A stretch of 64,000 nt of DNA. Source: Notolepis coatsorum (Eukaryota > Chordata > Actinopteri > Aulopiformes > Paralepididae). Shown here in pieces: positions 25,101 through 40,100 of this stretch. A program made the translations under genes and the position numbers. The DNA lies in NCBI GenBank assembly GCA_963971535.1, contig OZ020594.1, forward strand, positions 116,037,127 through 116,101,126, in the 5' to 3' direction. The notes under the pieces are model-generated. The model saw nothing but the letters and a program-made list of their open reading frames with translations. It had not been told where the DNA came from and did not search any database. Numbering within the stretch: position 1 is the first letter of the stretch; each line of letters opens with the position of its first letter.

Positions 25101-28100
25101 CAGCCGGCTTGTGGGAGGCAAGAAACGGCGTCCGTGACAGGGGAGGGTTGAATTGGATGATACGAAATTGGGATGGGAGAAAATATAGAAAATGGGAGAA
25201 AAAGTGGATAAAAAAAAATATATACTCTAAAGTATACAGTATACACATAAGGTGCGGTATGCATGAGGTAAGTATGCCGTGATATTATTAGGGCTGACCT
25301 TCGAAGCTTTTTTTGGCAATCGAAGCTTCGGGGCCGAGCTTCGATTTTAATTCGAAGCTTCGAGGGAAAAAAGAAGCAAACAATTATATTATATTTAATT
25401 TATAATTTATAATTATATCAGACAATGCACCTACAAAAGCAGATGATTACAATTAAATTAGCCAACTTGGTAACACATTAGTCATAGCCTTATTAATGTT
25501 TTGTGTGGCGTCGCCGTCGTGTACAACGATACTTACGTTTTTTAGGTGATTTGACAAAGTTGTTGTAGAGTTGTGATATGCCATTTTCTTCTGCCATATC
25601 TGGCACTCTGCTTTTTGGGCATTGTCTTTGCATATTTTTTTTTTGATCCACTTTTTCTCCCATTTTCTATATTTTTCTCCCATCCCAATTTCGTATCATC
25701 CAATTCAACCCTCCCTTGTCACGGACGCTGTTTCTTGCCTCCCACAAGCCGGCTGCAATGTGGACTAAGTCATACATAGCACAAGTCCCCTCCGGTACTT
25801 GAGGTAACAGCAGTCGCATCTTTTCACCTGCGCAGCTCGATCTCTCAGTGGCGAGGAGTAACGCGTGGGAGGCTCACGCTGCCCCCGACACTTCCTGATT
25901 CTACTGCGCAGGCGCACCAACCGACCTGTAGGAGTCGCTGTCCACAACGCCCGATCCCCACCCATCAGTTTCCCACCCCCTAATATGGCCAATGTGTATT
26001 AGTACGGACGACCAGCTAAACTGAAAGCAAATGTGGAGCGCTGGGCTCGAACTGACGAGCCCAGCGTCTCCAGCATTTCGTGGCGAGCGCCTTGCCCACT
26101 ACGCCACGTAGCCGCCCCTGTCTTTGCATATTTTAAAGTGTAACCACACGTCTGATGACTTCTTCGTCGACATGTCTGCTGCACATGTCCTTGTTGTTTT
26201 CAACACAGATAATCTCCATGTGCTTGTTGTAGAGAGGTGGAGTCGAGGCGCCGCTTACTTTCGTTTCATTGGAATGGAGGCGGGAAGGCGCCGCTTACTT
26301 TCGTTTCATTGGAATGGAGGTGCAAGATTTTGGAGGCAAAAAATATATATATATATTTTTTTTTTATGTTCGAAGCTCGTGCCATCGAACGAAGCTTCGA
26401 AGCTTCGAAGTATTTAAGACAGCCCTAGATATTATTATGTTTATTTCATCAGAATGTATTCTGTAAACTGCTATTGAAGGGACACTGCAGTGGCTCATGT
26501 AGTGAGACTAAAACAAAATTATTCAGAACAGAAAAGGAGTCAAAAACCTTGTTGAGAAATTAAATTAAAGGTGTATTGCCGTAGGTAAATTTAATGAAAG
26601 ATGTATTGCCGTAGAGCAGGGGTGGCCAACCCGCGGCTTGCAAGCCGCATGTGGCTCTTTGCCCGTCAATGTGTGGCTCTTCCATCAATTTTTTTTTAAT
26701 TTTTTTTTATGTCACTCATTCCATAAGGACATAGAATAAACATTTACAGATTTTTTTTTAAATGGTCCGTTTGCATGTTCTTGGTATCTGAATCTAGGGA
26801 CATCTATGGATCTCAGGGAATGTATTCCCAGTGTCAGAAATAGTGTGTCTGTTACTAGGCTTGAGTAAATTGTAATGAACCAAAGGAGAATATCAATTCT
26901 ATTAAAAAAAATTATTATCTTTGACTGTGAATAACACCATGCTAAAATTTACCAGACCTGAAAAATCTAAGCAAATGAATAAAGGGAAGATGATTAAACA
27001 GAAGGTTTTGTTGATACAGTACTGAATTCTGCCATCTTTTTTATAATGTAAATTTCTCCACAGTTTTTCATCATATTGCAACACCGTTTTTTGCTAGATG
27101 TTCACAGAAAGGTAGAGAAACTAACTGCGTTCTGTTTTATGGCAATAACGTTCAGGTTTGTGGGAGATAATCCCAAAAAATAAGAGAAATAAAAAAGTTT
27201 ATCCAGAAGTCAGATGATTGACAGGGGCTGGCGTGAGCTGGATAGGGTAGTTTTTCGAAATTCGAAAGTCCATCAAAAGCCCAGGGTCTCTTCCTTCAAA
27301 AGACTCCACTTCCTCTGTCAATATGCACCGGTTTCCGACTCAATGCCCTGAGATTTCTATAATCTTATATTTCACTAATAACAGTTAAAAATCATTGGTA
27401 AACAAACGTAATGCTGAAATACACTTTTACTGTATATCTCGTGTTTAAGAGGTTAACCCTGTGAGGCCCAAATTAAAAATCCATTAGCAACTTCAGAGGC
27501 CAGAGGGTGGGACATATAAACACATTTACTATCAAATAGCATTGTGAGACTGAACAACAGGACCAATTGCTATACATGTGCTTAAACATTTTTAAATAAA
27601 CATTTACAGACTTTTTTTAAATGGCTAAAAGTGATTTTGTAATTTTGCAACCGTGGGTCTCACAGGGTACTTGTAAATGAGCTCAAACTACAACAGTCTA
27701 CACCCCCTGGGCCCCTTAACAATTGTTTGTATTGAGCCGCATTGTAATTGTAGCCATTCTGCAATGTTAAATAACGTTGTTTATCCATACACTAGCTCTA
27801 TTAAGCGATGATAGGCTAGCCGAGCCACAATGCTATGGTCGCTGCCATTAACGTTAGCATGTAAGCTAACGTCAACAACAATGGCGTCGATACTTTTTCT
27901 AACAGAAGTGAGTGTGGGCGTCATAGATATCTATGGTGGGCGTCTCTACAGTGACGAAGCCTGAACCCTTCTCATTGGTTGAAAATGGCCTTCATGTTTG
28001 TACATCGCCATCTGTTGCTTTGGCATTGTACTGCATGTATATATTACATCAACAGTGTTAAACCACTGTGAGCGGCCTGGAGTGGATTGGAGCGGAGGAG

Positions 28101-31100
28101 AACTCTCGCTCCGGACGCCTATTGCTTAATGACATGTCATGAGTGCTGCTTTTGCTTCCGCGTTTTCCCTGATTGGCTGCGCCATGCCCCGCGGCAGGCG
28201 CGGCAACCGCAGAGCGAGCGGAGCGGCAGAGCGAGCGGAGCGGCAGAGCGCGAGCGGAATTACGTAACCGCCGCAGGAATCCGCCATGATTTTCATTCGG
28301 CGCTTCAGCTCACCTGGCATAGCAGCGGTCCTGCGGTCCTGCGGTTCGTTGTTGACGAGTTCGAATCCCATGATTTTTTTTTTTTAACATGATTTTTTTT
28401 TTAACGTGTATTCTTTCGCCGGTTAAGGTTAGGCATGGTTAAGGTTAAGGTTAAGGTTAGGCATTGTTTCGGAGTTGGTTAAGGTTAGAACGGTTAAGTT
28501 TAGGCGCTGTTAAGGAGCTGGTTAAGGTTAGAGTTTGTCTTAGAGACAGCCTATTTCCGCACTGCCGCTCTCCCGCGTTGCCGCGGTCACATGGTCAAAT
28601 TGTCACATTCTTGCACTCATGACCTGTCATAAAGCAACACGCGCTCCGGACGTCGCGCCGACTCATTTTAAAACCCACTCCTCGCTCACGTCAAAACCGC
28701 CCGCTCCGCGCCCCGCGCCGCTCACGCTCCGATCCGCTCACATGGCCTGGCTGGATAGGGTAGTTTTTCGAAATTCGAACGCCCTGAGTCTCTTCCTTCA
28801 AAAGACTACACTCACTTTTGGCTGCTCCACTTTCTCCTGTCAATATGCGCCGGTTTCCGACTCAATGCCCTGAGATTTCTATAATCTTATATTTCACTAA
28901 TAACAGTTAAAATAATTGGTAAACAAACGTAATGCTGAAAATATACACTTTTACTGTATATCTCAGGCTTAAGAGGTTAAACCTGTGAGTCCCAAATTAA
29001 AAAGACATTAGCAACTTCAGAGGCCAGAGGGTGGGACATATAAACACATTTACTATCAAATAGCATTGTGAGGCTGAACAACAGGACCAATTGACTATAC
29101 ATGTGCTTTCATTTTTTTAAATAATTTTTTTTTTTTTAAATGGCTAAAAGTGATTTTGTAATTTTGCAACCGTGGGTCTCACAGGGTACTTTTAACCCTG
29201 TGAGGCCCAAATAAAAAAGACATTAGCAACTTCAGAGGCCAGAGGGTGAGACCTATAAACACATGAAGGGTGCCGTGACTGAAAAAATAGTTGAGAAACG
29301 CTGGTATATGGTGTGGCTCTTTGTGGTACCACAGTAATTTTTGTGGCTCTTAGTCTCTGACTGGTTGGCCACCCCTGCCCTAGGTGCTAATAATAAAATA
29401 TAATATAAAAACAAGCAATGAGACATAAAGGAAAATATATATACAACATAAAACGTAGGACTAATAAACTAAGCATATAGTTGCACAGTAGCTTCTCATA
29501 TTGCAGGTAGCTTCATATTACAGTAGCTTCTCATATTACAGGTAGCTTCTCATATTACAGTAGCTTCTCATAGCTTCTCATATTACAGTAGCTTCTCATA
29601 TTACAGGTAGCTTCTCATATTACAGTAGCTTCTCATATTACAGTAGCTTCTCATATTGCAGTAACTTCTCATATTACAGTAGCTTCTCATATTACAGTAG
29701 CTTCTCATATTACAGGTAGCTTCTCATATTACAGTAGCTTCTCATATTACAGTAGCTTCTCATATTACAGTAGCTTATCATATTACAGGTAGCTTCTCAT
29801 ATTACAGTAGCTTCTCATATTACAGTAGCTTCTCATATTACAGTAGCTTCTCATATTGCAGGTAGCTTCTCATATTGCAGTAGCTTCTCATATTGCAGGT
29901 AGCTTCTCATATTACAGTAGCTTCTCATATTACAGTAGCTTCTCATATTACAGTAGCTTCTCATATTGCAGGTAGCTTCTCATATTACAGTAGCTTCTCA
30001 TATTGCAGGTAGCTTCTCATATTACAGTAGCTTCTCATATTACAGTAGCTTCTCATATTGCAGGTAGCTTCTCATATTGCACAGGAGGGTGTGATTACAA
30101 AGTCAGAATTGGAAAGGTCTTTATTGCCAAGTAGTTTACACATACAAGGAATTTGATTTGGTCGCTTTTGGTGCGACATTAACACATTGGTCGCCAAAAA
30201 CGGCTTACGACGTGTTTGCCCGCCATGTGATGAACGCCAAGAACGGCGAAAGCCGGTTTTTAAATCAATATTTAATTTTTTCGCCATGGCATTCATAATT
30301 CATCCAGCCAACCTCCGGGACTGCAGCGGGACCCTGTATGAGATTGCAACGCATCAATACTGCCGCCTGGTGGATGGTTGGGCGAGTTACACTCTCGCCA
30401 AAACCGGAAGTGGTGATCAGTGCGTCGAGGAAATCCCTCCGGCAGTAATATCTTGTTACGGGACTACAGACAAACACTAGCGTCCATTTGGATCGCTTCC
30501 ATAACGCAATAATCGATATGATTTCGGTGTTTATTGCGCCATACAAACCGGAAATGGATCTAGGAGATCGGCGTCAAATAATTGGGATCTTTTTCTTCCA
30601 GTCTCATAGGCGAATGGTAAGAGGACAGTAACGTTATTTTCAGCCCGATTGTGCGTTTCTTTGTTTGCAAACAGTCTGATCAATATATCAACCCATACTA
30701 CATAAAGCCGTTACTGACGATAAAGGAATTATAGACGCCCCCCCGCCCCCCCTTTCCTCCACGCATGATGAAGCATAATGTATACCGATCATATACATTT
30801 GAATTTTTTAATATAGCGTGTATAGGAAAGAAACTGCAATCGATAATCTATCATATGCGTTTGGGCCTATAACTAGCGTTTTTGGAATTACAGCAGAAAA
30901 GCTTAAATACATACTTATATTCACGACGGTATTAACACAACAATGTATGAATGAAAAAATATAACGTTCCCACATCCGGAACGATAGATAATCGATGTTG
31001 AATGGGCCATAGTAATGTCAATATAGCTATAATATTTAAAAAGTTATAGCCCTGCAAAGAAGGTAAACATCTCCATAGGCTTTCAACGGTGGCAGACTTT

Positions 31101-34100
31101 GATGGGTACAATGGCTGGCAGTCAATGTGTTAACGGACAGACAATTACGGTAGAATAAAATAAAAAGTATAAACTAAATTCAAATAGAAGCACAATATAA
31201 TAAAATTAAATAGGCCAGTGCTGTACAATTGTGCACGATGTGATCAAGTATATCCATAATATTGGATAAAAGCGCTATACAAATGCAGTCCACTTACAAC
31301 GCCTGCGAGATACTTGGTAGGTAGTGTAGTTAACCAACCGTTACCCTGTTCTTTCAGCGAGGCTCATTAACCCTTTCACTGCCACACGACGGAAGGTTAT
31401 CCGCGGTGGCGGTCAGGTGGCGTAGCGGAGATTGCGTTCGTCACCAACACCGGAGACGCTGGATTCGCCTGTTCGAATCCAGCTCCCGGCGTTGTCACCA
31501 GCTTGGCTGGCCGTTCACACTAATACAATTGGCAGTATTAGAGGGTGGGAAAGCTGGCGGGGTGGGTCCGGGTCGTTGTAAACAGCGACTCCTACAGTTC
31601 GGTCGGGGCGCCTGCTCAGCGCGGATAGGATCTAAGGGGGGTAGTGTGATCCTTCCAAACATTACACCCTCTCAGTGAGAGTCCGCGCTGCCAGGTGAAA
31701 AGAAGCGGTTGATTGGCTAGACGTGATTGGCTAGGAAGCACGTGATAGCCTCCACTCTCCCAGACCGACTGTGGGGGGTAAGTGCGCAGCGATCAGGAAG
31801 GGGATTGGGAATTGGCATAACGACTAACATTGGGATGGGAGAAAATCGGAGGAAAAAGGAGGGGGGAAAAGATCGGAAAAAAAAGAAGGTTATCCGCGGA
31901 GCTATGGATGCTAATGATGGAGCATCGCCGTCGGTTGTGTGATAATAATGCATAATAATGCAGGACCTGTTGCAGAGGTCTTTATTCGGCATGCAACGAC
32001 ACTCAATGTTTTAGCGGTACACACAGCGGTTAGTTTAGCACACACACCGGAACACACACGCACGCATCTCTTTAGAATCGCCGATGCGATTCGTCTCTGC
32101 GATTAACCCATCCCGTCCTTCCCCCCCAAGGGCAGCCGGAAGCAGACAGGCGTCAACGTGAGCCGCGCCAGGGGACCAATCCAAGTGCTCCTGTCCGTCT
32201 TCGTCAAGGACGCCACAGCGTTAGCGATCTGTTGTTGTGCATGTTTTTCCATTGGGTTTATCTTATCGGGGGGGAAACCCTTGCGAGCACGGGGAGAACA
32301 TGCAAACTCCACACAGAAAGGCCTGGGAGATACCCCACCTGAGTACCTGGCATCATGGAAACCTGGTCCCCAAGCGGGAATCGAACCCTGGACCTTCTTG
32401 CTGTGAGGCGACAGTGTTAACCACTGCACCACCGTGCCGCCTATAGTAGAGGGCTAACCTTCTGTATTGTCACAGTGAAAGGGTTAACCGGCTGTCGTGT
32501 GGCAGTGAAAGGGTTAAGGTGTTGCCAGACCAGTTTCAGTGTTACCACCGTAATGCTTAATGGCTTTTGAGTTTTGACTATTGATTGCTGTTCTCTTTTC
32601 AGTGGAGAACCTGCCGGTTTGGACTCCAAGTACTTTGAGAGGAGTGACGACAGCATTCCACTCCACGGTCTGCTCCCTGCTCTACATCACAGAGGTATTA
32701 ACAAGTTGCATCACAGTGTTGAGAAACCATGTGGAAGCCGCGCAGCATGGAGAACCAGCACAACAAATACAACTGGTACTAAACACACACACATATATAA
32801 AACACACAAACACACACAAACAGTATCTTAGTCCAATGGGTGCTATCACTGGCCAGGAGTCGACTCCTTAAACGCCACTCTTGCTATACATATATTGTAT
32901 AACATGTAAAACTGTATTTGAGCCATGTTCTTGTTGTTTGTCTTTTGTCATGTCTGTGTTAACTCATTGACTGCCGGGGATTAGCCTTGGCCCTGAATAG
33001 CCACTGCCACGCTTTGAAAGATAGATTGTTTGTAGAGCTATATTCTATATTATAGCTATGGATACAATACGATGGCCCATTTGACATCGAGTATCTATCG
33101 TTCAATATGTGAAAAATAAATGATTTTTCATCCATACATTCCCGTTTTATACCGTGGTGAATATGAGTATAGTTTTAGCGTGGTCTGGGGTAATTCCCGA
33201 AATGCTGAGCAATAGCCTTATGCGTGTATTCTACTAAAACAGTTGCCGTTTCTTGCCTGGACCCGCTATTATTCTCAAATCAAATCTATATCATAGGTAT
33301 TATGTTTCATCATGAATGCATGAAAGGGGCGGGGGGGGGGGGGGTCGTTTTTTGATGCTTTGATTGCCACCAACGGCATACGTTGTGGACTAACGTTACA
33401 CACACGGTCGGATCGAGGTGAAGACATGCTTGGATCAACGCAAGATTGATATTGAGATCATATAGCCCTTGACTAGGATGTACCCCAAAAAGAATATTCC
33501 AATTATCTGATCGCCATTCCAAGTGTTGATGTCCGTCGTGTCAGGCGAGGAATGGCACGGTTTCTAGTGAAATGCACTAAACGCTGCCTAGCGGCGTTTC
33601 CTGGGATTACACAGAATTACTCTAAAACTATATTCAAATTCATCATGGTATAAAACGGGAATGTATGGATATAAAAATGATTTATTTTTCACAAATTGAA
33701 TGATAGATACTCGATGTCAAATGGGCGATAGTTTTATATCCATAGCTATGATATTTAATATAGTTTTAGCACTGCAAACACCGGCATGTATCCCCATTCA
33801 TTAAAGCGCTGGCACACACGGCCATACGGCCCACAGCGACCTCTGGCGCTGAATGTGTTGAGGCTTGACTTCCTATACTTACCCCACACTCCAACCCCAC
33901 TGATCCATCCGCTACGGACAGCCAGCTTCCTCCTGATTCCCACTGGAATCATAGATCCATGAAGATCCCCGCTCCCCTTAATCAAAGTTACGATTAAACC
34001 CCCACTAGTCTTGATGTAAAATCAATGGTTAATACAGTGATTGGTTAAAGTGAATCGAGTATTTCACAGTCCATCTGACACATTGGTTGGCAATAACAAT

Positions 34101-37100
34101 AATCCTACATAAGCATTAGAGATGGGTACCAACTTCGGTACTTTTAAGGGTACCGACCGAAACACGTCGGTACTACCGTGTATCGATTCACGTGAGATCC
34201 AACTGTGCCAATTTTCGGTAATGCAAAAAAGAAAAAGATGACATCAACATTTGGTTACCGCAAAATGAAACTGCACGTTAATGCCAACGACACGTGCACA
34301 ATACACGCTCAACACTTTCAGGGCCATGCCTCTTCCGGGAAGTCATTGCCTCATGCCACCCATTAAACCAATGTAATCGGTCACCTTGTTTGTAGAGCTA
34401 TAACCATATTCTATATTATAGCTATGGATACAGTACTATAGTCATTTGACACTGGGTTTCTTCCGGTCAAGATACAAAAAAGAAGAAAAAAAATCCATCC
34501 ATACGTTCCCGTGTTATACCGTGGTGAATATAAGTATGGTTTTAGAGCTGTCTGGCGTAATTAATGAAATGCTGGGTTATAGCCCTGTAATGGCAGAATT
34601 TCTTCTGAGTTTCGTTTACCATTTCGTTTTCAGTGCGTGCAGCAAAAAGTTTCACACTCGTGTCCAATGGCTAATACAAATCTGTATCCACAGTTATGAT
34701 GTACACTCACGGACTCCAGGATTAAGTTTGAAGGTTCTTTACTTTCTTTGGGCAGTCACACAATATACAACATCATTCTTCAACAGGATATAGATCGAAT
34801 TAGGATCGGTGGACTTCGTTTTGGACTACGTTTTGGACTACGTTTTGGACTACGGTCAAAAAGTTATGTGCTTCTATACTGCATGGGCACTGTCTCACTA
34901 CTAACTAGGCACTTCAAGTTCACTGCATATAAAGACTCTCGCACATGCGCAGTAACACATCTAACGTACATGTAATGTTAATTCTTAGAAATAATTCGCA
35001 ACTAAACTATAAATATGGCTTATAGCATACCACAGCATTACAAATTAAACTACTGCTCGTTTTCTAAATATATAGAATACAAATATATTCAAAATATAAA
35101 CTTTCAAGGTTTGGCTCTTACATAACCGGCCTCTAATTGGAAGACAAGCAGGCTGCCAATTACTCAATAAACAAACTAGAGCCAACGTAAATTTCCAAAC
35201 ATAAAGCATTATCCTATATGCTAATCAAATTCTAGCGTGAATGTACTGAACGTACAAAGGATACGTAGGTCAAAGTTCTTTTGTTTAACTGTCCTTCTCA
35301 TAGATGAGACACAGCTTGTCGACAGGTCTTTCAAGGGTGTTCGTCTTCGTCTTGACCAGCACACGCCTCACAAGTCCGTTTGCATCGGGAATGATCTGAG
35401 CGACTCTTCCCAGCAACCATGAGCTCCGTGGCGCTGATTCATCCAAGATCATGACGACATCTCCAATTGACAGATTCTTCTTGATCTGGGTCCATCGCTG
35501 ACGCTCTTGCAACTGGGGAAGGAACTCACGCACCCATCGCTTCCAGAATAAGTCGGCGAGATATTGTATCTGCTTCCATCTTCTGCGTGCGTATGAATCC
35601 TCCTTGCTGAACAGTCCAGGCGGCATGACTGGCTGCTTCTTCATCAGTAGTAAGTGGTTAGGGGTCAATGCTTCGAGGTCTGAAGGGTCGTCTGTTGTTG
35701 TTGTGAGTGGTCTGTCATTTAGTATGTATTCCACTTCACACAGCAATGTGTGTAGACACTCATCACTGACTGTTTGTTCCTTCAGCACAGATCTCATTAC
35801 TTTCCTTACAGATCGGATCTGTCTCTCCCAGACTCCTCCAAAATGTGAGCCTGCAGGTGGGTTGAAAACCCATTTGATTCCTCTTTGCATCAGTGCATCT
35901 TGAATCTTTGTTTGATTCCACTGCTGAATCGACTCTCGCAGCTCACGCTCAGCGGCTACGAAATTTGTCCCATTGTCTGAGCGCATAATTGCTACTTGTC
36001 CTCTCCTGCACAGAAAACGACGGATTGCATTCACACACGAGTCAGTGTCAAGCGAGTGCGCTACTTCAAGGTGTACTGCTCGCGTAGTGAGACAGGTAAA
36101 CAGGACACCATATCTCTTCACAGTGCTGCGGCCCTGCTTCACGTCAAACGGACCAAAGTAATCCACCCCTACGTTAGTGAAAGGGGGCTTGTCAGGTTCC
36201 AGCCTGTCTGGAGGCAAGTTTGCCATCTTTTGTCCGAGGGTCTTGCCTTTGACTTTTCTGCAGACCACACATCTTGACAAGAACTTCCTCACCATTGAGT
36301 TCGCTGAGGGGATCCAATACCTTTGACGCAAACGTGAGAGCATATAGTTTCTTCCACAGTGTCCGATTTTCTCATGAGTGTCTCTCAGAATCAGTGTAGT
36401 GACGTGCGAATCCTTTGGGATGATGACCGGATGCTTCACATGCTCCGGCATAGCAGATGCACAGAGACGGCCTCCGACCCTCAGAACTCCATCCTGGATC
36501 ACTGGGTCAAGCTTTGTTAGATGACTGCTCTTCTTCACGTTGCTTCCTTTCTCCAGCATGAGTACTTCTTCAGGGAAATGCTGGGTTTGAGTGAATCTGA
36601 TGATCTCCATCTCAGCTCTCGTTAGACATTCAACTGTCAAGGTGCCCACGTCTGGCATCATCTTGTTGTCGTTCTGGTTGTCATTTCTTGTTTGACGATC
36701 TGGATCTGTTTGTAGATCTGTCTTCTTCTTCCTACAGCGCTGTAGCAGCATATCCTTCAGTCGGAGAATCCAGGCGACGGCTCTTTTCAATCTGTACCAG
36801 CTGGAATAGTGGTTGATCAGCTTGTTCACAGCGTCTGTGTCTTCGACTGCGTGTGTAAGGTGTACGTGTCTCACCTCGCTGTCGTCCTCTTCGACCTTCA
36901 TCTCGGCAGGTCTGTCCGGCCATTGACTCTCTGGTTCTCGAAGGAAAGCTGGACCATGAAACCAGCTAGGGCTCTCCATGAACTTGGTAGGTGTAAGCCC
37001 CCTGGAAGCACAGTCGGAAGGGTTGATTGAGGTATTGACATACTTCCATTGGTGCGCCTTCGTTGCATCTCTGATGGTGGCGACACGGTTGGCAACGAAG

Positions 37101-40100
37101 GTCTTGAAATGCAGTGTTTCATTCTCTATATATCTCAACACGGTTGTGCTGTCAGTCCAGAATGTCGAGTCATGAAGGTCCATCTGGAGCTCTCGTCTCA
37201 ACATTTTGTCAGTGTTCACGGCCACTACCGCTGCTGTCAATTCCATTCGTGGAATAGTAGTTTGCTTTGTTGGAGCAACACGGGCTCGTCCCATCATGAA
37301 GGCGCAGTGAACCTGTCCATTGCCGCTTGTCAGTCTGAGGTAGGAGACTGTCCCGTATCCATTTTCAGACGCGTCAGAAAAGTGATGAAGCTGTGCTTCT
37401 GCAACAGGTCCGAAGTCCACTGGTCTTACACATCTGGTCACACCCACTTCTGACAGTTGGTGAAGCTCTTGCAGCCACGTTGTCCATTTTTGGGCAAACT
37501 TTTTAGGAATTTCGTCGTCCCATGCAAGCCTTTCTTTGCACAGCTGCTGCATGAGCATCTTTGCAGGGAGGATTGCTGGGGCAAGGAAACCCAGAGGGTC
37601 GTAGATAGAGCTGGTTACTGAAAGGATTCCTCTTCTTGTGACGGGTCTGTCTTTAAGATTGATCCTGAACTTGAATGAGTCGGACTCGATGCACCACAAC
37701 ACTCCTAAGACCCTTTCCACAGGGAGAGCATCGTTGGTCAGATCCAGGTCTCTCAGTTCGTTTGCTCTTTCGTTGTCTGGGACAGACGCAAGCAGCCTGC
37801 GACTGTTACTTGTCCATTTGGTCAGGTGAAAACCTCCGTCGGCGCACAATGCGGTGAGGTCTGCTCGTAGGGCGATAGCTTGAGTTTCGTTGGAGACCGA
37901 CTTTAGACAGTCGTCTACATAAAAGTTCTTGAGAACTGTGTCTACAGCCTCAGGTGGAGCCTTGCTCCTATTCTCTTGTGCTGTCCTCTGTAGAGCAAAT
38001 GTGGCGCAGCTGGGTGAGGAGGTCGCACCGAAGAGGTGCACAACCATCTTGTACTCAGCAATGTCCTGGGTGATGTCTCCCTCGGGCCACCACAGGAAGC
38101 GCAAGAGATCGGTGTCTTCATCAGGCACGCGCACTTGGTAGTACATCTTTTCGATGTCAGCCATCATGGCGACCGGCTCCTGTCTGAAGCGAGTCAACAC
38201 TCCGACCAGGGTGTTCGTTAGGTCTGGTCCTTGTAGAAGCTCACTGTTCAATGAGACTCCTTGGTAGCTGGCGCCACAGTCAAACACCACACAAATCTTT
38301 TTCTTCTGTGGGTGGAAGACTCCATGATGGGGAAGGTACCATACCTTTCCATCCTGACGACTTAACAGTCTTGTTGGTACTTTCACTGCATATCCTGCGT
38401 TAATCATGTCACACATGAAGCTGGTGTACTCTGCATGGAACTCAGGATTCCTCTTCAGCTTGGTCTTGAGGTTTAGTGCTCGCTGCATAGCAGCACTTCG
38501 ATTGTTTGACATTTGGACACTCGCTCTCTTCAGCGGAAGATTTATGTAGTAATGTCCATCCACATAGCGTGCAGAGCCTGACACAAAGTCCATGAAACGA
38601 TGGTCCTCTTGTGACATCTCTAACTTGTCATCACAGTTTCGTTCGGGAAAGTCATGGTTATATTGCTGGAGAAGAAGCCGTTCTATGTCCTCAGTCTCGA
38701 CAGCAATTCTGTTCACTGCAGCACTTGATTGTTCACCGTCACGTGCTGCAGTGTCCGTTGGCTCTTCCAGTGGACCATTCAGAATCCACCCAAGAGCAGT
38801 TTTGACCGCATATGGTCCGTTTGCTTGGCTGTGGATCACTTTCCATGGCTCTAGCAGCTTGTGTTCTCTTGTTCCAATGAGAAGCTCCACTTCGGCGTTG
38901 ATGCGTGGCAACCTGACTTCGTTGAGGTACGGCCATTTGTCAACATCCTTTTGTTGTGGAACGTTCTTCACGGAGACGGGGATGTTCCTCTGTGTGAACA
39001 CCTTGGACAGTTCAATGAAGTTATTCTCCTCTAACCCACTAACTTCCAAGTCAGTGAGGATGTAACTCTCCACTCGCTTTGCATTGATGGTGCTTAGCAC
39101 TAGCTCCGTCTTTCTGCCTTGAATGTTCAATCGCTCTGCCAGTGTCTCTGTACAAAACGTTGCAGAGCTGCCTGGGTCCATGAATGCATAGACCTCCACA
39201 GCTTTGTTGCTTTTCTTGTTCTTTACTCTGACTGGCACTATGGCGAGCACGCAGTTGTCTCCGGCCCCAGTGCAGGCACTTAACACTTTGTTTTCCTCTG
39301 TACTGGCTTGGGAGGCGGGTTCATCTTCTTTTGAGGCAACTTCTGTTGTCTTCTCCTTTGCACCTTTGTCTTGCCTTGCAAAATGTAGCATGCTGGGATG
39401 CTTCATGGAACAGTGTTCACATGTCATTTTCTTTTTACACTCCTTGCTAAGGTGGCCTTTCACCAGGCAGCCGAAACAGAAGCCGTTCCTCTTCAGAAAC
39501 TCCACTCTTTCCTTATGTGGTTTGTCTCTTAGCTTGCGACATTCTTCCAGGGTGTGACCTTTCTCACAGAACACACATGGCTTTGTAAAGGCACGGTTGA
39601 AGTATGTAGCATCCTTTGATTTTGATGATTCACCTTTTTCATCATCCACTTGTTCAGCACTGGTAGCGAAGCTGCTTCCCCTTTTAGCTTCTCTTTGATC
39701 TTTCTTTCCGTGCTGAGGTTTCTTTGTATCTTTCTTGTCCGCTGTTGCAGAGTCGAGATCTCCAAAGAGAGGGTCAGATGTGATCTTTGCTTGGCGATCT
39801 ACGAAGCTCACCAGATCTGTAAACTTGGCTCGCCTCCGACGGCGTTCTTGAAGGTCATATGCATGAACTCTCCATCTCTCTCTCATCTTGAATGGCAGCT
39901 TAGCAACAACCGCCCTCATGGTCGTCGGATTGTCCATCTCTTCCATGTAATCGACATCTTCCATAGCGTTGCGACAGCTCACAAGAAACACTGAAAAAGC
40001 GCTGAGGGCTTTCCCATCCTCTGACTTTATCAACGGCCACTTGCAAGCCTTGTTGATCAAAGAGTCTGCGATCTTCAGCGGGTCTCCGTAACGTTCATGA

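Larger units (their letters stand above)
26617..29377. mobile_element. Large hAT-type element, composite
   Basis: The ends CAGGGGTGGCCAACCCGCGG and GGTTGGCCACCCCTG are inverted repeats. The flanks CCGTAGAG and CCCTAGGT match only in part, so the TSD is unclear. A second, truncated copy at 47800-48966 lacks the 1-kb insert at 27673-28741. About 440 bp on the left of that insert (27233-27672) is repeated on its right (28742-29191). Confidence 0.75.
31371..32513. mobile_element. piggyBac-type element holding two SINEs
   Basis: TTAA flanks it (31367-31370 and 32514-32517). The ends CCCTTTCACTGCCACACGAC and GTCGTGTGGCAGTGAAAGGG are a perfect 20-bp inverted repeat. Just inside the right end a second, diverged terminus (CACAGTGAAAGGGTTAACC) forms a two-unit tandem. 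It carries SINEs at 31407-31884 and 32098-32443. Confidence 0.9.

Noticed and set aside
26616..26617. An 8-bp TSD for the hAT at 26617-29377
   Set aside because: The flanks CCGTAGAG and CCCTAGGT agree at only five positions, so no TSD is claimed.
29470..30085. Regular short repeats resembling a CRISPR array
   Set aside because: Units are directly adjacent, there are no unique spacers, and the genome is vertebrate.
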